A stretch of DNA of 64,000 nucleotides from Salvelinus alpinus (Eukaryota > Chordata > Actinopteri > Salmoniformes > Salmonidae), in assembly GCF_045679555.1 (NCBI RefSeq), contig NC_092099.1, positions 11,702,076 to 11,766,075 of the forward strand, in the 5' to 3' direction. This document shows positions 12,592 to 23,365 of the stretch, in pieces (position 1 is the stretch's first letter; each line of letters begins with the position of its first letter). The translations under genes and the position numbers were made by a program. The notes beneath the pieces were generated by a model, which was not told the origin of the DNA, did no database searches, and worked only from the letters and a program-made list of their open reading frames with translations.

Positions 12592-13837
12592 ATGTCTAGG
12601 CCTAATTCAAGTGGAAGTGGAAGTGGATGCAGTCACACTGGAATGAGTGTTCATATTCCACAAGAGTTGCCAGACTTTTTGCTGCAGTTCACCAAAGATG
12701 CCATCAGAGCTCAGCCAGAGGATATTATTGAGTATTCCACTGCGTGAGTTCAAAAAACACTTGAAGGAGCAGATGCTTCTTTGCATTCCAGCATTTCACT
12801 GTATGCACCATATTTTATTGTAAACACACAGTGAGGAGGTTTCAAACCCCATACTATTTTGTTTGGGTAGGTACTTCACAGCTATGGTGAAAGGACAGCC
12901 TTTTTCAGTGAAACCAAATCCTGAAACCAAGCTGGAACTGACAAATGAGATATTGGGAATTCTACATTCCCAGGTATAATATCTCAGGTCTTTTTCTTGA
13001 TGTATGATTTGAGTACACTTGCCGTTAACAAATTGTCATGATGCCGAATCAAGCAACACAGGTTAGGCCAACTAACCTGGAATCCTTTTAAAATCTATCT
13101 CCCAGTTATCTGAAAGGGGGACCGTTAGAAATTTGGAGATTGGGCTCATATGGAAAAGTTTGAATATGCCAGAGAATACCTTGAACCACATCCTTTCAAT
13201 GGGAAAGTTTGGTGAAGAAATTGAATGGAATAAATTCCTTGCTACATGCTGCAGTTATCTTGGAAAGGTAAATAATATTTACTAAATATAAATGCATTCA
13301 ACATGTAATTGTTTTTATGTCATTTCATTGTAGATTGTACATCTCTCACATTACCAATGAAGTATGTCTCCCTTGAGAAAGAGGACTTCTGAGCTCAATG
13401 GGACTTCCTAGTTAAATAAAGGTTAAATAAAAAAGTACACTATATTCAAAAGAAAGTCAACCTCTTAGTCCATCTCTTGACAGAATGTCAAAGATGCCTT
13501 GACTCAGGCCTGCTACATAATGAACTGCGATTCCAACTGTAAGCCTCCAGATGCATGTGTGTCCTTTGAAACCTTCCGGTTTCTCTACACCTACCTGGCA
13601 GTTGGGAATGAGAACATCTCACAGTCGCAGATTGACAGAGTTCTCAGATATCTGCAAAAGAGAGCGTGAGTACAAAGCATTTTATGACACCTCGATAGAT
13701 AGGGTTTGAAGATTATAAATTATAATTTAATTTTCCCTGTATCCTGTTTTTTTTCTCACAGGATCTCGAACAATGGTGTGGTAAAAGTATCAGACTTCAT
13801 CAACAATCGCAAATTGCGTCTGGATCCAACTAACTGA
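12592..13837 (+). CDS. ropn1: Ropporin (ropn1-like), complete in five coding exons
   Basis: Coding exons are 12592-12743, 12871-12973, 13106-13267, 13484-13665 and 13762-13837. All have GT-AG introns and a continuous frame of 224 codons plus TGA. The N-terminus 'IPQELPDFLLQFTKDAIRAQ' followed by 'YFTAMVKGQPFSV' is the RIIa dimerisation-docking fold that binds AKAP amphipathic helices. The middle 'MGKFGEEIEWNKFLATCCS' and the end 'VSDFINNRKLRLD' match ropporin-1 better than ropporin-1-like, in my judgement. Length fits the family (about 212-230 aa). Ropporins sit in the sperm flagellum fibrous sheath and ciliary radial spokes and interact with rhophilin and AKAPs. The start is chosen because it is the first ATG after the acceptor at 12560. 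The position near mylk supports ropn1. Confidence 0.92.
13390..13432 (+). repeat. Retroposon 3' tail in ropn1 intron 3
   Basis: 'gagctcaatgggacttcc' followed by 'tagttaaataaaggttaaat' is a common fish LINE/SINE 3' end. Only the tail is obvious, so the family is not assigned. Confidence 0.6.
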
Positions 13838-13878
13838 TTCATCTTTACAGGCTGTCAATCAGGTCCCATTGTAGTGGA

Positions 13879-13884
13879 AATAAA
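13879..13884 (+). terminator. Polyadenylation signal AATAAA of ropn1
   Basis: A canonical AATAAA lies 42 bp after the ropn1 stop codon ('gtggaaataaatgtg'). The 3' UTR would be short, and the transposon begins about 75 bp further on. Confidence 0.7.
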
Positions 13885-14336
13885 TGTGATTATATTTAAC
13901 TTAGACTCAAAGTAGTATTTTTTCTGCTTTACATTGACTGCTAAAACATTTGATCTTACAGGTTTTTTTTTATCGCTTTGGTACTATTTTCACAAGTATG
14001 TGGTACATTTTCACAACTCTTAGTACAAAACTCCAAACTGGTCTCACTTGTAACGCAGCCAGTCTTTCAGTCAAAACCTGTCATTGTGCATTCACTTAGA
14101 TTGTAAACATCTCTCACCACACAACCATTGATTCAAAATATAAATGTATTTTGAAATCTAATGATAACATTGGTTCAATGATTAAACCACAACATACTGA
14201 TATATTGTCAATTTAGTCGTTTTAACTGTCAGTTAATCCAATAGCAAAGAATGCAAGATACGTGTTTCAGAACCCTTAGACATGCTGAAAGGAATATTCT
14301 ACATAATATCTATCCAATGTGTAATCAAAGGTGTGA

Positions 14337-15296
14337 TCAATGAAGACTTCCTCTAAAATAATTCATGCAAAAAAAATGTTTCTCATATAACTGCAACATA
14401 GGTGTACTGTGTGTAATCAAATATAACAAAAATAACACAATGTTTTGCACGCATTCATTTGCATCAAGCCTGTCTTGAGCATTTGGCCATAAATTCTCAT
14501 CCATATCACAGTGAATGTCCTCATTGTTCATGCACCGCAGAAAAACCCTTTTGGCATGGCGAATCCAAGCTTGACATTGGTCTGCATTGATGTCGTCGCA
14601 TGCCTCATCTATGGCCAGAAAGAGGGTGGCATGCTCATGGGATGGTGATCGTACACGTTCCACCTTCATGCTGAAAACAATTCCTCAATAGGGTTGAGAA
14701 AAGGAGAGTATGGGGCAGGTATAGGGCCACGAATCGGGGATAGGCCCGAAACCATGCCTTTATGGTGGATCCTGACATTGACAATGACATAGGTGACCCC
14801 TTGACCTTGACAGGCCTGCTCAATTTCATTTAGAAACACAATGAGGTGTGCAGCTTTGTAATGGCCCAGGTCCTAGGTCCTTTGTAATGGCCCAGAGATG
14901 TTTCCCCCACGTTGTCCAGGCACTTGGATGGTCGCCGTTGGCCGATGAGGTTCCGCCCACGGCGCTGAGTTTTGGCCAGGTTGAAGCCCGCTTCATCAAC
15001 AAAGATATACTTGTGATGGTTCACAGCAGCATCAAGCACCATCTCCTTCTAAAAATATATTTTGGTTAGTTATTTTTACAGTATAGTTCCAATATGATAT
15101 TGTGAAGTAGCATGTGCATCTAATAGTAACAGTAATACCGTATATAGTGCTGTACCTGAACATACTCTGCCCTCTGTTGTTTCACCCGGTCGTTGTTTCT
15201 TTCAAAAGGCATCAGGTAAATGTGTTTCATAGATACCTGGTGCCTCTTCAAAAGGCGGGCGATTGAGCAGGCCTGTCAAGGTCACTTGGTCTGAAG
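14337..15296 (-). pseudogene. IS630-like transposase, C-terminal part
   Basis: Minus-strand reading from 15296 gives 'RLLKRHQVSMKHIYLMPF' (end of the DNA-binding region) and 'KQQRAEYVQ'. The first catalytic Asp follows in 'FVDEAGFNLAKTQRRGRN'. Later come 'ITYVIV'-like decayed core sequence, 'APYSPFLNPIEELF' with the DDE Glu, and the tail 'CDMDENLWPNAQDRLD'. Frameshifts and stops break it into at least three frames. The protein resembles IS630-type DDE endonucleases common in fish genomes. The upstream half lies across the LINE insertion at 16500-17872. Confidence 0.8.
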
Positions 15297-15299
15297 CAA

Positions 15300-16500
15300 A
15301 GTGATGAAATATGTTGGTATTAAAAGAAAGATTAGTGCTTTGGTTCATCAGGCTTGCTTCCTAACTTTAGACTATAGCTTAATTTACCCATATCTCATTT
15401 ACTGTAATATTGTCTGGGCCTGTCACGCCCTGGCCATAGAGAGGCTTTTATTCTCTATTTTGGTTAGGCCAGGGTGTGACTAGGGTGGGCATTCTAGTTT
15501 CTTTATTTCTATGTTTTCTGTTTCTATGTTTTGGCCGGGTATGCTTCTCAATCAGGGACAGCTGTCTATCGTTGTCTCTGATTGGGAATCATACTTAGGC
15601 AGCCTGTTTTGCCACCTTAGTTGTGGGTAGTTGTCTGTGTTAGTGGCCTGTATAGCCCTAGTCAGCTTCACGGTCGTGTTTATTGTTTTGTTGGCGACAT
15701 TTATAACATTAAAAGAAATGTACGCTTACTACGCTGCACCTTGGTCCTGTCATTTCCGTGACAGGGCCAGTACATATGCTTCCTACCTACACAAATTAAT
15801 CATCATACAAAATAACCTCCTCTAATTACCTGGCTCCATCTGCAGCTTTGTTTAAGAAACTCAATATCTTGTTTATGTATGACATTAATGTACTCAAATT
15901 CTGCACTTTCATCTACAAATACTCATACCTCCCAGAAAGTTCACCTAAACCCTTCAATGGATTCTTCCAGGTTCATTCTGACATCCATCAATGTAACATA
16001 AGACACTGTGATAACCTTCACCCTCCCCACTGCCGTACCTCACATAGTCAATTCTCTATCAGATACAGAGGTACCATACTCAGGAATTCTTATCTTCACA
16101 TTGCAAAAATATCATCATCCCTCAATACCTTCAAGCGAAGACTTGTGGTCAGCCGGATGAACCAAACTACGCAGTAATTTCCTCCATATAGCCTAACTCT
16201 CACATGCACACACACATTTAAACAAATATGTATATATATATTATTTTTTCGTTTTTATGTGATTACTGATCAATTCATTTATTAATTTATAATTAGCAGG
16301 TTTTGTTATCTGTTTTAACAAACCTTTTAGATTTTTGTACTTATGTATTGTATCTCGTTTTTTTGTGGTGTGGTTTTACTTTTTATATAAACCCTTGGGC
16401 TTCCAAGCACAACTGCACACCGTTTTTAAAATGTGTTTTTATCTGTATTGTTGTCTATCACTTGTTTTCTTTGGTGCAAATAAAGAAATAAAGCAAAATA
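15300..16500 (+). mobile_element. 5'-truncated LINE (L2/CR1-like), C-terminal RT region and tail
   Basis: The plus-strand reading 'YSLIYPYLIYCNIVWA' resumes after the solo LTR as 'STYASYLHKLIIIQN'. It continues 'FKKLNILFMYDINVLKFCTF', 'YLPESSPKPFNGFF', 'RHCDNLHPPHCRTSHSQFS' and 'LNTFKRRLVV', ending at a stop near 16177. This is the typical C-terminus of an L2/CR1-type ORF2. An AT-rich 3' UTR ends 'aataaagaaataaagc' at about 16497. It is inserted opposite in sense to the surrounding IS630-like transposase. Confidence 0.8.
15421..15763 (+). mobile_element. Solo LTR with 5-bp target duplication
   Basis: It starts 'tgtcacgccctggcc' and ends 'catttccgtgaca', flanked on both sides by GGGCC (15416-15420 and 15764-15768). 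Its 343 bp resemble the LTR at 5370-5728, sharing 'cagctgtctatcgttgtctc' and 'acgctgca..ttggtcc'. Removing it restores the LINE reading frame 'CNIVWA-STYASYL', which confirms the insertion point. Confidence 0.95.
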
Positions 16501-16504
16501 AAAG

Positions 16505-16960
16505 TCAATGGATGCCACATTGGCAAAGGTGTCATCGTTCACCTCAATGGCCTGCTTTATTTCGGACAGCCGTATGTCATTCCTGGCCCTCCCCATTTCC
16601 CCCACTGCCCACTCCTGCTGGTCGATCAGCACACGACCACCACCATGGGGTCTTCTGTCAATTCTGAGGTTAGAACAGAGTATACTGTCAATAGATCATA
16701 CTGTAAGAATACTGTAACATGTTTTGTGAATGTACATGCATTACAATATGTAATTTACTCTAAATGTAATGGTAAAGCATAGTGCATATCCTGCAGACTT
16801 ACCAGTTTTCTTGGCGAAATGTTCTCATGATCAAATTGAGAGTTTAACTAATCTGTCTGCCTCTGCCATGGTAAGGCCTTTGTTTACCACATGGTCAACG
16901 ATGATGGCCAAGACTTCATTAGACATAACAGTTCCCTGCCGTTTGCCTCCTTCTCTCTGA
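16505..16960 (-). pseudogene. IS630-like transposase, HTH region
   Basis: Minus-strand reading gives 'GKRQGTVMSNEVLAIIVDHV', then 'NKGLTMAEADRLV', a helix-turn-helix segment. After a stop come 'RPHGGGRVLIDQQEWAV' and 'LSEIKQAIEVNDDTFANVAS', a second HTH-like linker. At about 16505 the sequence breaks into the LINE 3' tail. The matching downstream half starts at 15296. Its N-terminal extension consists of the minisatellite at 16970-17795. Confidence 0.75.
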
Positions 16961-16969
16961 TGTTCACCT

Positions 16970-17795
16970 CTTTGACGGGCCCATGCCCATCTCTTTGACA
17001 GGGCCCATGCCCATCTCTTTGACAAGGCCCATGCCCATCTCTTTGACAGGGCCCATGCCCACCTCTTTGACAAGGCCCATGCCCATCTCTTTGACAGGGC
17101 CCATGCCCACCTCTTTGACAGGGCCCATGCCCACCTCTTTGACAGGGCCCATGCCCACCTCTTTGACAGGGCCCATGCCCATCTCTTTGACAAGGCCCAT
17201 GCCCATCTCTTTGACAAGGCCCATGCCCATCTCTTTGACAAGGCCCATGCCCACCTCTTTGACAGGGCCCATGCCCACCTCTTTGACAGGGCCCATGCCC
17301 ACCTCTTTGACAGGGCCCATGCCCACCTCTTTGACAAGGCCCATGCCCATCTCTTTGACAGGGCCCATGCCCATCTCTTTGACAGGGCCCATGCCCATCT
17401 CTTTGACAGGGCCCATGCCCACCTCTTTGACAGGGCCCATGCCCACCTCTTTGACAGGGCCCATGCCCACCTCTTTGACAGGGCCCATGCCCACCTCTTT
17501 GACAAGGCCCATGCCCATCTCTTTGACAGGGCCCATGCCCATCTCTTTGACAGGGCCCATGCCCATCTCTTTGACAGGGCCCATGCCCACCTCTTTGACA
17601 GGGCCCATGCCCACCTCTTTGACACGGCCCATGCCCATCTCTTTGACAAGGCCCATGCCCATCTCTTTGACAGGGCCCATGCCCACCTCTTTGACAGGGC
17701 CCATGCCCACCTCTTTGACAGGGCCCATGCCCACCTCTTTGACAAGGCCCATGCCCACCTCTTTGACCTCTTTGACAGGGCCCATGCCCACCTCT
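16970..17795 (-). repeat. 24-bp minisatellite, about 34 units, inside the transposase N-terminus
   Basis: The unit on the plus strand is 'cccatgcccatctctttgac' followed by 'aggg'. Variants are 'atc/acc' at one site and 'aggg/aagg' at another, plus one 'acgg'. Because 24 is a multiple of three, all phases stay open: 'MPISLTGP' on the plus strand, and 'SKRWAWAL' or 'EVGMGPVK' on the minus strand. In the transposase sense it sits just upstream of the HTH. The unit variants follow a higher-order order (see findings). The 300-codon frames across it are repeat artefacts unless shown otherwise. Confidence 0.95.
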
Positions 17796-18370
17796 CTGAG
17801 CCGTTTGATTTCTCCCTCTCCTTTGCTGTCTATCCTGCTCCTTGTTGGAAAAAATTGCAATTCTTCACACATCCCCTTTTACAGTATATGGTGACCAAAT
17901 GTGGTTACCACAATGTGAAATCAATGAACATCATTATGTATGGTTACCATGTATCATACATGTCATTTAGATGTTTATACTTTACAAACACACATTATTT
18001 TACTAAAAATCCATATTTAGTAGACAAACCAGTTTAAAATCTATAGGTTTACCAAACGGTGATTAACCATTAAGCACAGTTGGATTAAGTGATGGCCAAA
18101 TGTATTTAAACAAATGAGAAGAGAATCATATGAAAAGTATTGTGAGCATTGCGTTTTGAAAGGCAATTACTTTAAATGAAAGGTATTTCTAGATGAAACT
18201 GATTAGGTTTGGTGAAAAAGTTACTGTGTGATTGTGTGTTGAAAATGTGCTTAAAGTTGAGAAAGAATATCTTTTTGATGATCTGTTTTGAGTTTTTAAA
18301 TAAGAGTTGTGAAATTTTACCACATACTTGTGAAAATAGTACCAAAGTGCAAAAATATATAAAATGTAAA

Positions 18371-18755
18371 TACTACAAAAGCGGCTTATTTTCCAAAGTA
18401 ACCTTCAATATGATAAGATAGCATCAATGTTTTCACATGGTGCAGAGTTTTGTAGTACAGTCAGTGTGTGCGCGCATGTGTGTGTACACGCTTGCGTGTT
18501 TCTGTGTGCCTGCCTGTGTGTGTACAGTATGCATGCATATTTCTGTGTGTGCTTGCTTGCATGCGTTCATGTGTGTGTATGTGAAAGTGCACTGCGAGTG
18601 TGTCGTCCCACAGATGGACCCGCTGGGCCACCAGGTGCCAGGAAGTGACAGCCTTCCTCAACCAACTAGGTCAGCCCTGCCACGGCCACCAATACACAAA
18701 GTTCTCTCGGGCTATTAAGCTTGCTCAACTCTGAATGTGTGTGCTGTGTAAGGCT
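18371..18755. other. TG-rich low-complexity DNA
   Basis: A degenerate 'tgtgtgcatgcatgcg'-type purine-pyrimidine stretch spans about 18460-18600. No gene is recognised. Confidence 0.5.
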
Positions 18756-18759
18756 GCAA

Positions 18760-18895
18760 AGTTTGCATTTCACTAGGGCAGTCCAATTCTGATATTCTTT
18801 TTCACTTTTAACCAATCACATGAGATCTTTTCACATCAGCTCTTTTTCATTAGTGAAAAAAAAAGACCCGAATTGGGCTGCCTGTGTAAATGCAG
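18760..18895. repeat. Short hAT-like non-autonomous repeat
   Basis: 'agggcagtccaattctgat' and 'gacccgaattgggctgcct' are approximate inverted ends, followed by 'gtgtaaatgcagcc'. I recall this as a dispersed salmonid element of the hAT type. The class is from memory. Confidence 0.5.
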
Positions 18896-21850
18896 CCTAA
18901 GCTACATATAATTTTTATGATTATCTGATTTCTGGCAAACCATGTTGGATTTGGTTTGATATTTTCTTTACCCCATAGCTATATCTCCAATTAACTTGTG
19001 GTAATTGAAACTCTCCTTTGTGTATCTTGTCATCAACAAATGCTAAGTGAAATTTGAATCGCTAAATTGTAATTTCAGAGATAGATTCCTTTGTTGGTTG
19101 TGTTCGTGATTGGAATAGGCTGTCTACTAGGCCTAGGCTATACATACGGGTAGATGAGATAATATTGTAAATGGTCCTCTGATTGCACGGTGCGTTCCAG
19201 CTCCTACCGTTTCCATGGTCACCTGAGCATGGAATGTTCTGCAGTCTAAGTGAGCTGTGGGCCAGGCGGCCTGGAGCCATCAGACTAAGGCCTGTTAACA
19301 GGGCATTGAGCACCGGTTCTGCCAGGATGATTCATGCTTTACCCACAGAGACAGGCCCACAGGATGAGACAAATGCACAGCAAATGGTTAAAGCATCCAA
19401 AGTCCTAATATGGACACTGTAAACCTAAGTCAGGTTTAAGTTGAGTGTATTATGGGGGGGAGCCTATACCTTGTCTTGGAAGAATGATCATGACTATTAT
19501 GATTTCAATTGTTTGGCCAGATTCTACCAAGTGAAGAAAGCAGCTGTACTGTACATAAAATACATCACAGAGCCATGAAAATCTAGAGACAGTGAAATAC
19601 CTCCTTTGAGTGTGTAGTATGCTCTGATCCTCTTCATTACAAGCTCTATAGAGTATATTACTGAACCCTGGTTACGGGAAACGAAGCCAAGGCACGTGCT
19701 GCATGCACCCTAAAAGGTATCATCCTTTATAGAGTAGATTTAGCATATCTGCAAATCACAGGTAAAATAGTCTGTAGGAAAAATGAATATTTCGAAAGAG
19801 ATTGGGCAGATGACCACAGGTCCTTATGGGAGAGTGGGAGAGCTGTTGCATGTATTGGGCAGAGAACTACTCACGGGACAGCTGGGACACATCATTTAGT
19901 AGGACACTTTCTAACTTCCGTCAGGAGATGGCGCTATAGGCACCAGAAGGCTTGGGTTACATTGTAATGCTGTATGGATAAACAATTGTTATGGATTTTG
20001 CAACATATTTGAAACATAATCACTGTACACAAAAATTACACAAATTGTGCAACTGCAATATTCTCCCCAAAAGTCCTTACAACAAATAAGTCTCAGTACC
20101 TTACACATTTCATTTTACGAACCAACATTTTGTGGCCAAAACCAGGCCATAAAACATTCCTAAAAACCACACAGTGGGTTGAATGCTTTAATCAGTGGAG
20201 TGTGTTGGCCAATTACAGAGATACAGCCACAAACTGACAGGAAGAAAATAATTACACCATCAACTAAATGAGATAAGCAGATCAGTGGCGCCTGAGATCA
20301 CCACCCTTTCAAACAGACTCCTCTAAAGGTTAAGGTCAACAAGGTTATACAATAGCTAGCTCTGGTCCAGGGTGTTAGCGCAGCTTTTAACACTGAGCCC
20401 CTTAATAACAGCGTTAGCAGCCATACTAACGCCCTGGACAAGAGCAATACAGTAGCCTACATGTTATGGTAAGGTCAGGACCATTTTGAAAATGAGCATT
20501 TATGTTATATTATCATAATAAAATGTTCCATCCTGGTTCAAATGTTATGGTCGTTTTTAATAGGCCAGTGGAATATATTTGGAAATTGGTGAATTAATAA
20601 AAGTGTGGAGTGTGAAAAACACTAGAACACTCCAATAAAGCATACCAAATGTTTTTCACTGCATGATTTAAGATACACAACTAATGTGTAGGAGGAGATG
20701 ATTTTGCCAACTCTCCATATTGAAACGCAAATGTCAAACTGCCTTCCCTAGAGCAGGGTTAACACTGCATGTGGAGGAAATCACAGAGGGGGGTTTCCTA
20801 TACATCTGTGTTTCAGACAGTTTAGGATTGTTTTGTCTGGAGTTTTCGTTTGAGGCAGCACTCCCAGAGAATGTTTACTTTTACCTTTCCGGTGGGCTAG
20901 CTACTCTTGATCTGATTCCCATGCTGAAGTAGCCTACTGCAAGACCTGCCTCTTTCTGGAATGGGTAGGGGGGAGTCACCATATTTACATGTAATATGAC
21001 ATTACTTTACAGAAGCTGAACACATAACAGTGTATATCATTGTTTTATGACGTTTGTTGTAGCTAACCTGGGTAAAGCAGGAGAACTGCTTAAAACCCAT
21101 CCAGAGGTATAAACCCTGTTGCTCGTTTGCTTGACCAACACAGTTCACTAGAGGGTAGGAAAAGACTAAGTTACAGATAATACACTGATATGCTGATGTA
21201 CTGATAGACTGAAGTGTAATAGTATAATGTAGTACAATATCCACTAGAGAGCACTGATGTAACACTGATGCTGACCTCTCAATGCACATTTGGAAAATGA
21301 GTTATCTGTTAAAAAAAGTTAGATGAGGTTATGGTGAGTTTGCAGTTTGACTTACAGAGCTTCCAATGTGTGTTATTTGATCAAATTGGTGACCATACTA
21401 AATGAATGCCATATTTCCTTTGCATAAACTTAAGAAACATATCCCATCATATTATCATCAAATCACAAGTTATATTGACACTTTCTCTCAACCTCTTTTG
21501 TTTCTTGCGTATGGACTGTTTCTTACATCCAGCCCACTGACATCTTTTTGCTTTCTGTGTTTCCTACATAGCACTGCCATCACTGAGTGTTGCAAGTCAG
21601 CTGCAAGTCAAGAAATGCATTTCACTGGGTGCTGTAACAGCCAGAAGATGTGGCAGGTGTTTTCACTATTCAGCCTCTTACTTGAATCCCACACTGACTA
21701 AATGACCATTCCACATGTTACAACTGTCTGCCTCAACTCTTGCGACAGCTCAGCTCCAAGAACATGTATTTTTCACAGTAATATTTAATCAGCACAAAAA
21801 TAACTACACTTTAAATGGGGCTTTCAAAAATGGTGTTCAAGCCAGTGGCT
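18896..21850. other. No recognised gene
   Basis: There are only short frames of fewer than 100 codons, with no splice-supported exon and no family match. An inverted 'gtgttagcgcagc'/'ctaacgccctggac' pair around 20360-20450 is a small foldback. The region lies between ropn1 and mylk, where CCDC14 would be expected from human gene order, but I saw none of it. Confidence 0.45.
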
Positions 21851-21853
21851 GTT

Positions 21854-22022
21854 TGTCCCTAGTTACCACAGCCACAAAGTCAAAATGAGGCTAGGCATAA
21901 GGTTAGCAGTGTGGTTAAGGTTAGGGTTGGGTTTAAAATCCGATTTTAAGAAAATAAATTGCAGAAATAGGCGGGGATTAGCCATAATTATGACTTTGTG
22001 GCTGTGATAACTAGTGACGACC
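21854..22022. repeat. Palindromic MITE-like element ('taccacagccacaaagtca')
   Basis: The left end 'agttaccacagccacaaagt' and right end 'actttgtggctgtgataact' are inverted repeats of about 20-25 bp around an AT-rich core with 'ttaaggttagggttgg'. There is no coding capacity. Confidence 0.75.
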
Positions 22023-22220
22023 CTAGTGGCTCTTGGTGATAGTTGTGAACTATGGTGTCTGAACTGATTGTGGAGTGAATACAGTGACAAATGCAGAGGA
22101 GAAACAGCTCTAGACTGTCCTTTTTGTTTTGAGTAATCACAACCTGTCCAGGTAATGATGCAAGTAAGCCTGATAGGCTATTTCAGTTTCGCAACTGGGT
22201 ATTCAAGGTAATCAATACAT

Positions 22221-23361
22221 CACTATATATACAAAAGTATGTGGACACCCCTTCAAATTAGTGGATTCAGCCATTACAGCCACACCCATTGTTGACAGTT
22301 GTATAAAATCGGGCACACCGCCATGCAATCTCCATAGACAAACATTGGCAGTAAAATGGCCTTGCTGAAGAGCTCAGTGACTTTCAACGTGGAACCGTCA
22401 TAGGATGCCACCTTTTCAACAAGTTAGTTCATCACATTTCTGCCCTGCTGGAGCAACAAACTGCTCAGCCACGAAGTAGTAGGCCACACAAGCTCACAGA
22501 ATGGGACCGCCGAGTGCTGAAGCGCGTAGCGCGTAAAAAGCGTCTGTCCTGGTTGCATCACTCACTACCGAGTTCCAAACTGCCTCTGGGAGCAACATCA
22601 GCACAATAACTGTTAGTCGGGAGTTTTATGAAATGGGTTTCCATGGCCGAGCAGCCACACACAACTCTAAGATCACCACGTGCAATGCCAAGCGTCGGCT
22701 GGAGTGATGTAAAGCTTGCCTCCTTTGGACTCTGGAGCAGTGGAAACGTGTTCTCTGGTGTGATGAATTACGCGTCACCATCTGGCAGTTCGACAGACTA
22801 ATCTGTAAAGTTTGGTGAAGGAGAAAAAATGGTCTGGGGCCATTTTTCATGGTTTGAGCTAGGCCCCTTAGTTCCAGTGAAGGGAAATGTTAACGCTACA
22901 ACATACAATGACATTCTAGACGATTCTGTGCTTCCAACTTTGTGGCAACAGTTTGGGAAAGGCCCTTTCCTGTTTCAGCATGACAAAATGCCCCCTTGCA
23001 CAAAGGAGGGCATACAGAAATAGTTTGTCGAGATTGGTGCAGAAGAACTTGACTGGCCTGCACAGAGCCCTGACCTCAACCCCATCAAACACCTTTGGGA
23101 TGAATTGGAATGCGAACTGCGAGCCAAGCCCAATCACCCAACATCTGTGCCCGATCTCACTAATACTCTCTCACTAATACTCTCGTGGCTGAATGGAAGC
23201 AAGTCCCTGCTGCAATGTTCCAACATCTATTGGAAAGCGTTCTCAGAACAATGGAGGCTGTTATAGCAGCAAAGGGGGCACCAACTCCATATTAATGCCC
23301 GTGATTTTGGAATGAGATGTTCGACGAGCAGGTGTCCACATACTACTCATGTAGTATATGT
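22221..23361 (+). mobile_element. Tc1-like transposon, short decayed copy
   Basis: The left end contains 'tacaaaagtatgtggacacc', and the right end 'ggtgtccacatactactc' is its degenerate reverse complement. About 1.14 kb in total; the exact ends are uncertain by a few bases. The interior holds a transposase relic. Confidence 0.8.
22356..23295 (+). pseudogene. Tc1-like transposase, degenerate
   Basis: It starts 'MALLKSSVTFNVEPS' and decays through many shifts. Recognisable blocks are 'FHGRAATHNSKITTCNA', '[14 protein letters not shown]', '[17 protein letters not shown]' (second Asp), and the 'SPDLNPIKHLWDELE' block near 23070, where the catalytic Glu of 'NPIE' reads Lys. Stops such as the TAG after 'GIQK' inactivate it. 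Confidence 0.8.
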
Positions 23362-23365
23362 GTCA

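Larger units (their letters stand above)
13960..18370 (-). mobile_element. IS630-like (IS630-Tc1-mariner superfamily) transposon, interrupted
   Basis: Long inverted ends are visible. The left reads 'ctttggtactattttcacaa' then 'gtatgtggtacattttcaca' (about 13976-14025). The right, at about 18300-18350, is its near reverse complement, 'tgtgaaattttaccacat' then 'acttgtgaaaatagtaccaa'. Between them a minus-strand transposase is split by a LINE fragment at about 15300-16500. The outermost bases and TSD are not clear by eye. The element begins about 75-80 bp after the ropn1 poly(A) signal. Confidence 0.8.

Noticed and set aside
15484-15825. Frames inside the solo LTR
   Set aside because: The LTR boundaries and GGGCC duplication explain the sequence. 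The frames have no retroelement protein similarity.
16970-17795. CRISPR-like array
   Set aside because: The repeat units are contiguous, with no spacers, in a vertebrate transposon.
16831-17894. Three overlapping open frames of about 300 codons on both strands
   Set aside because: They are produced by the 24-bp minisatellite, whose period is a multiple of three. There is no independent evidence for a protein.
18896-21850. CCDC14 between ropn1 and mylk
   Set aside because: It was expected from human gene order, but I found no coiled-coil-like exon or splice-bounded frame in this region or elsewhere up to 42.6 kb.
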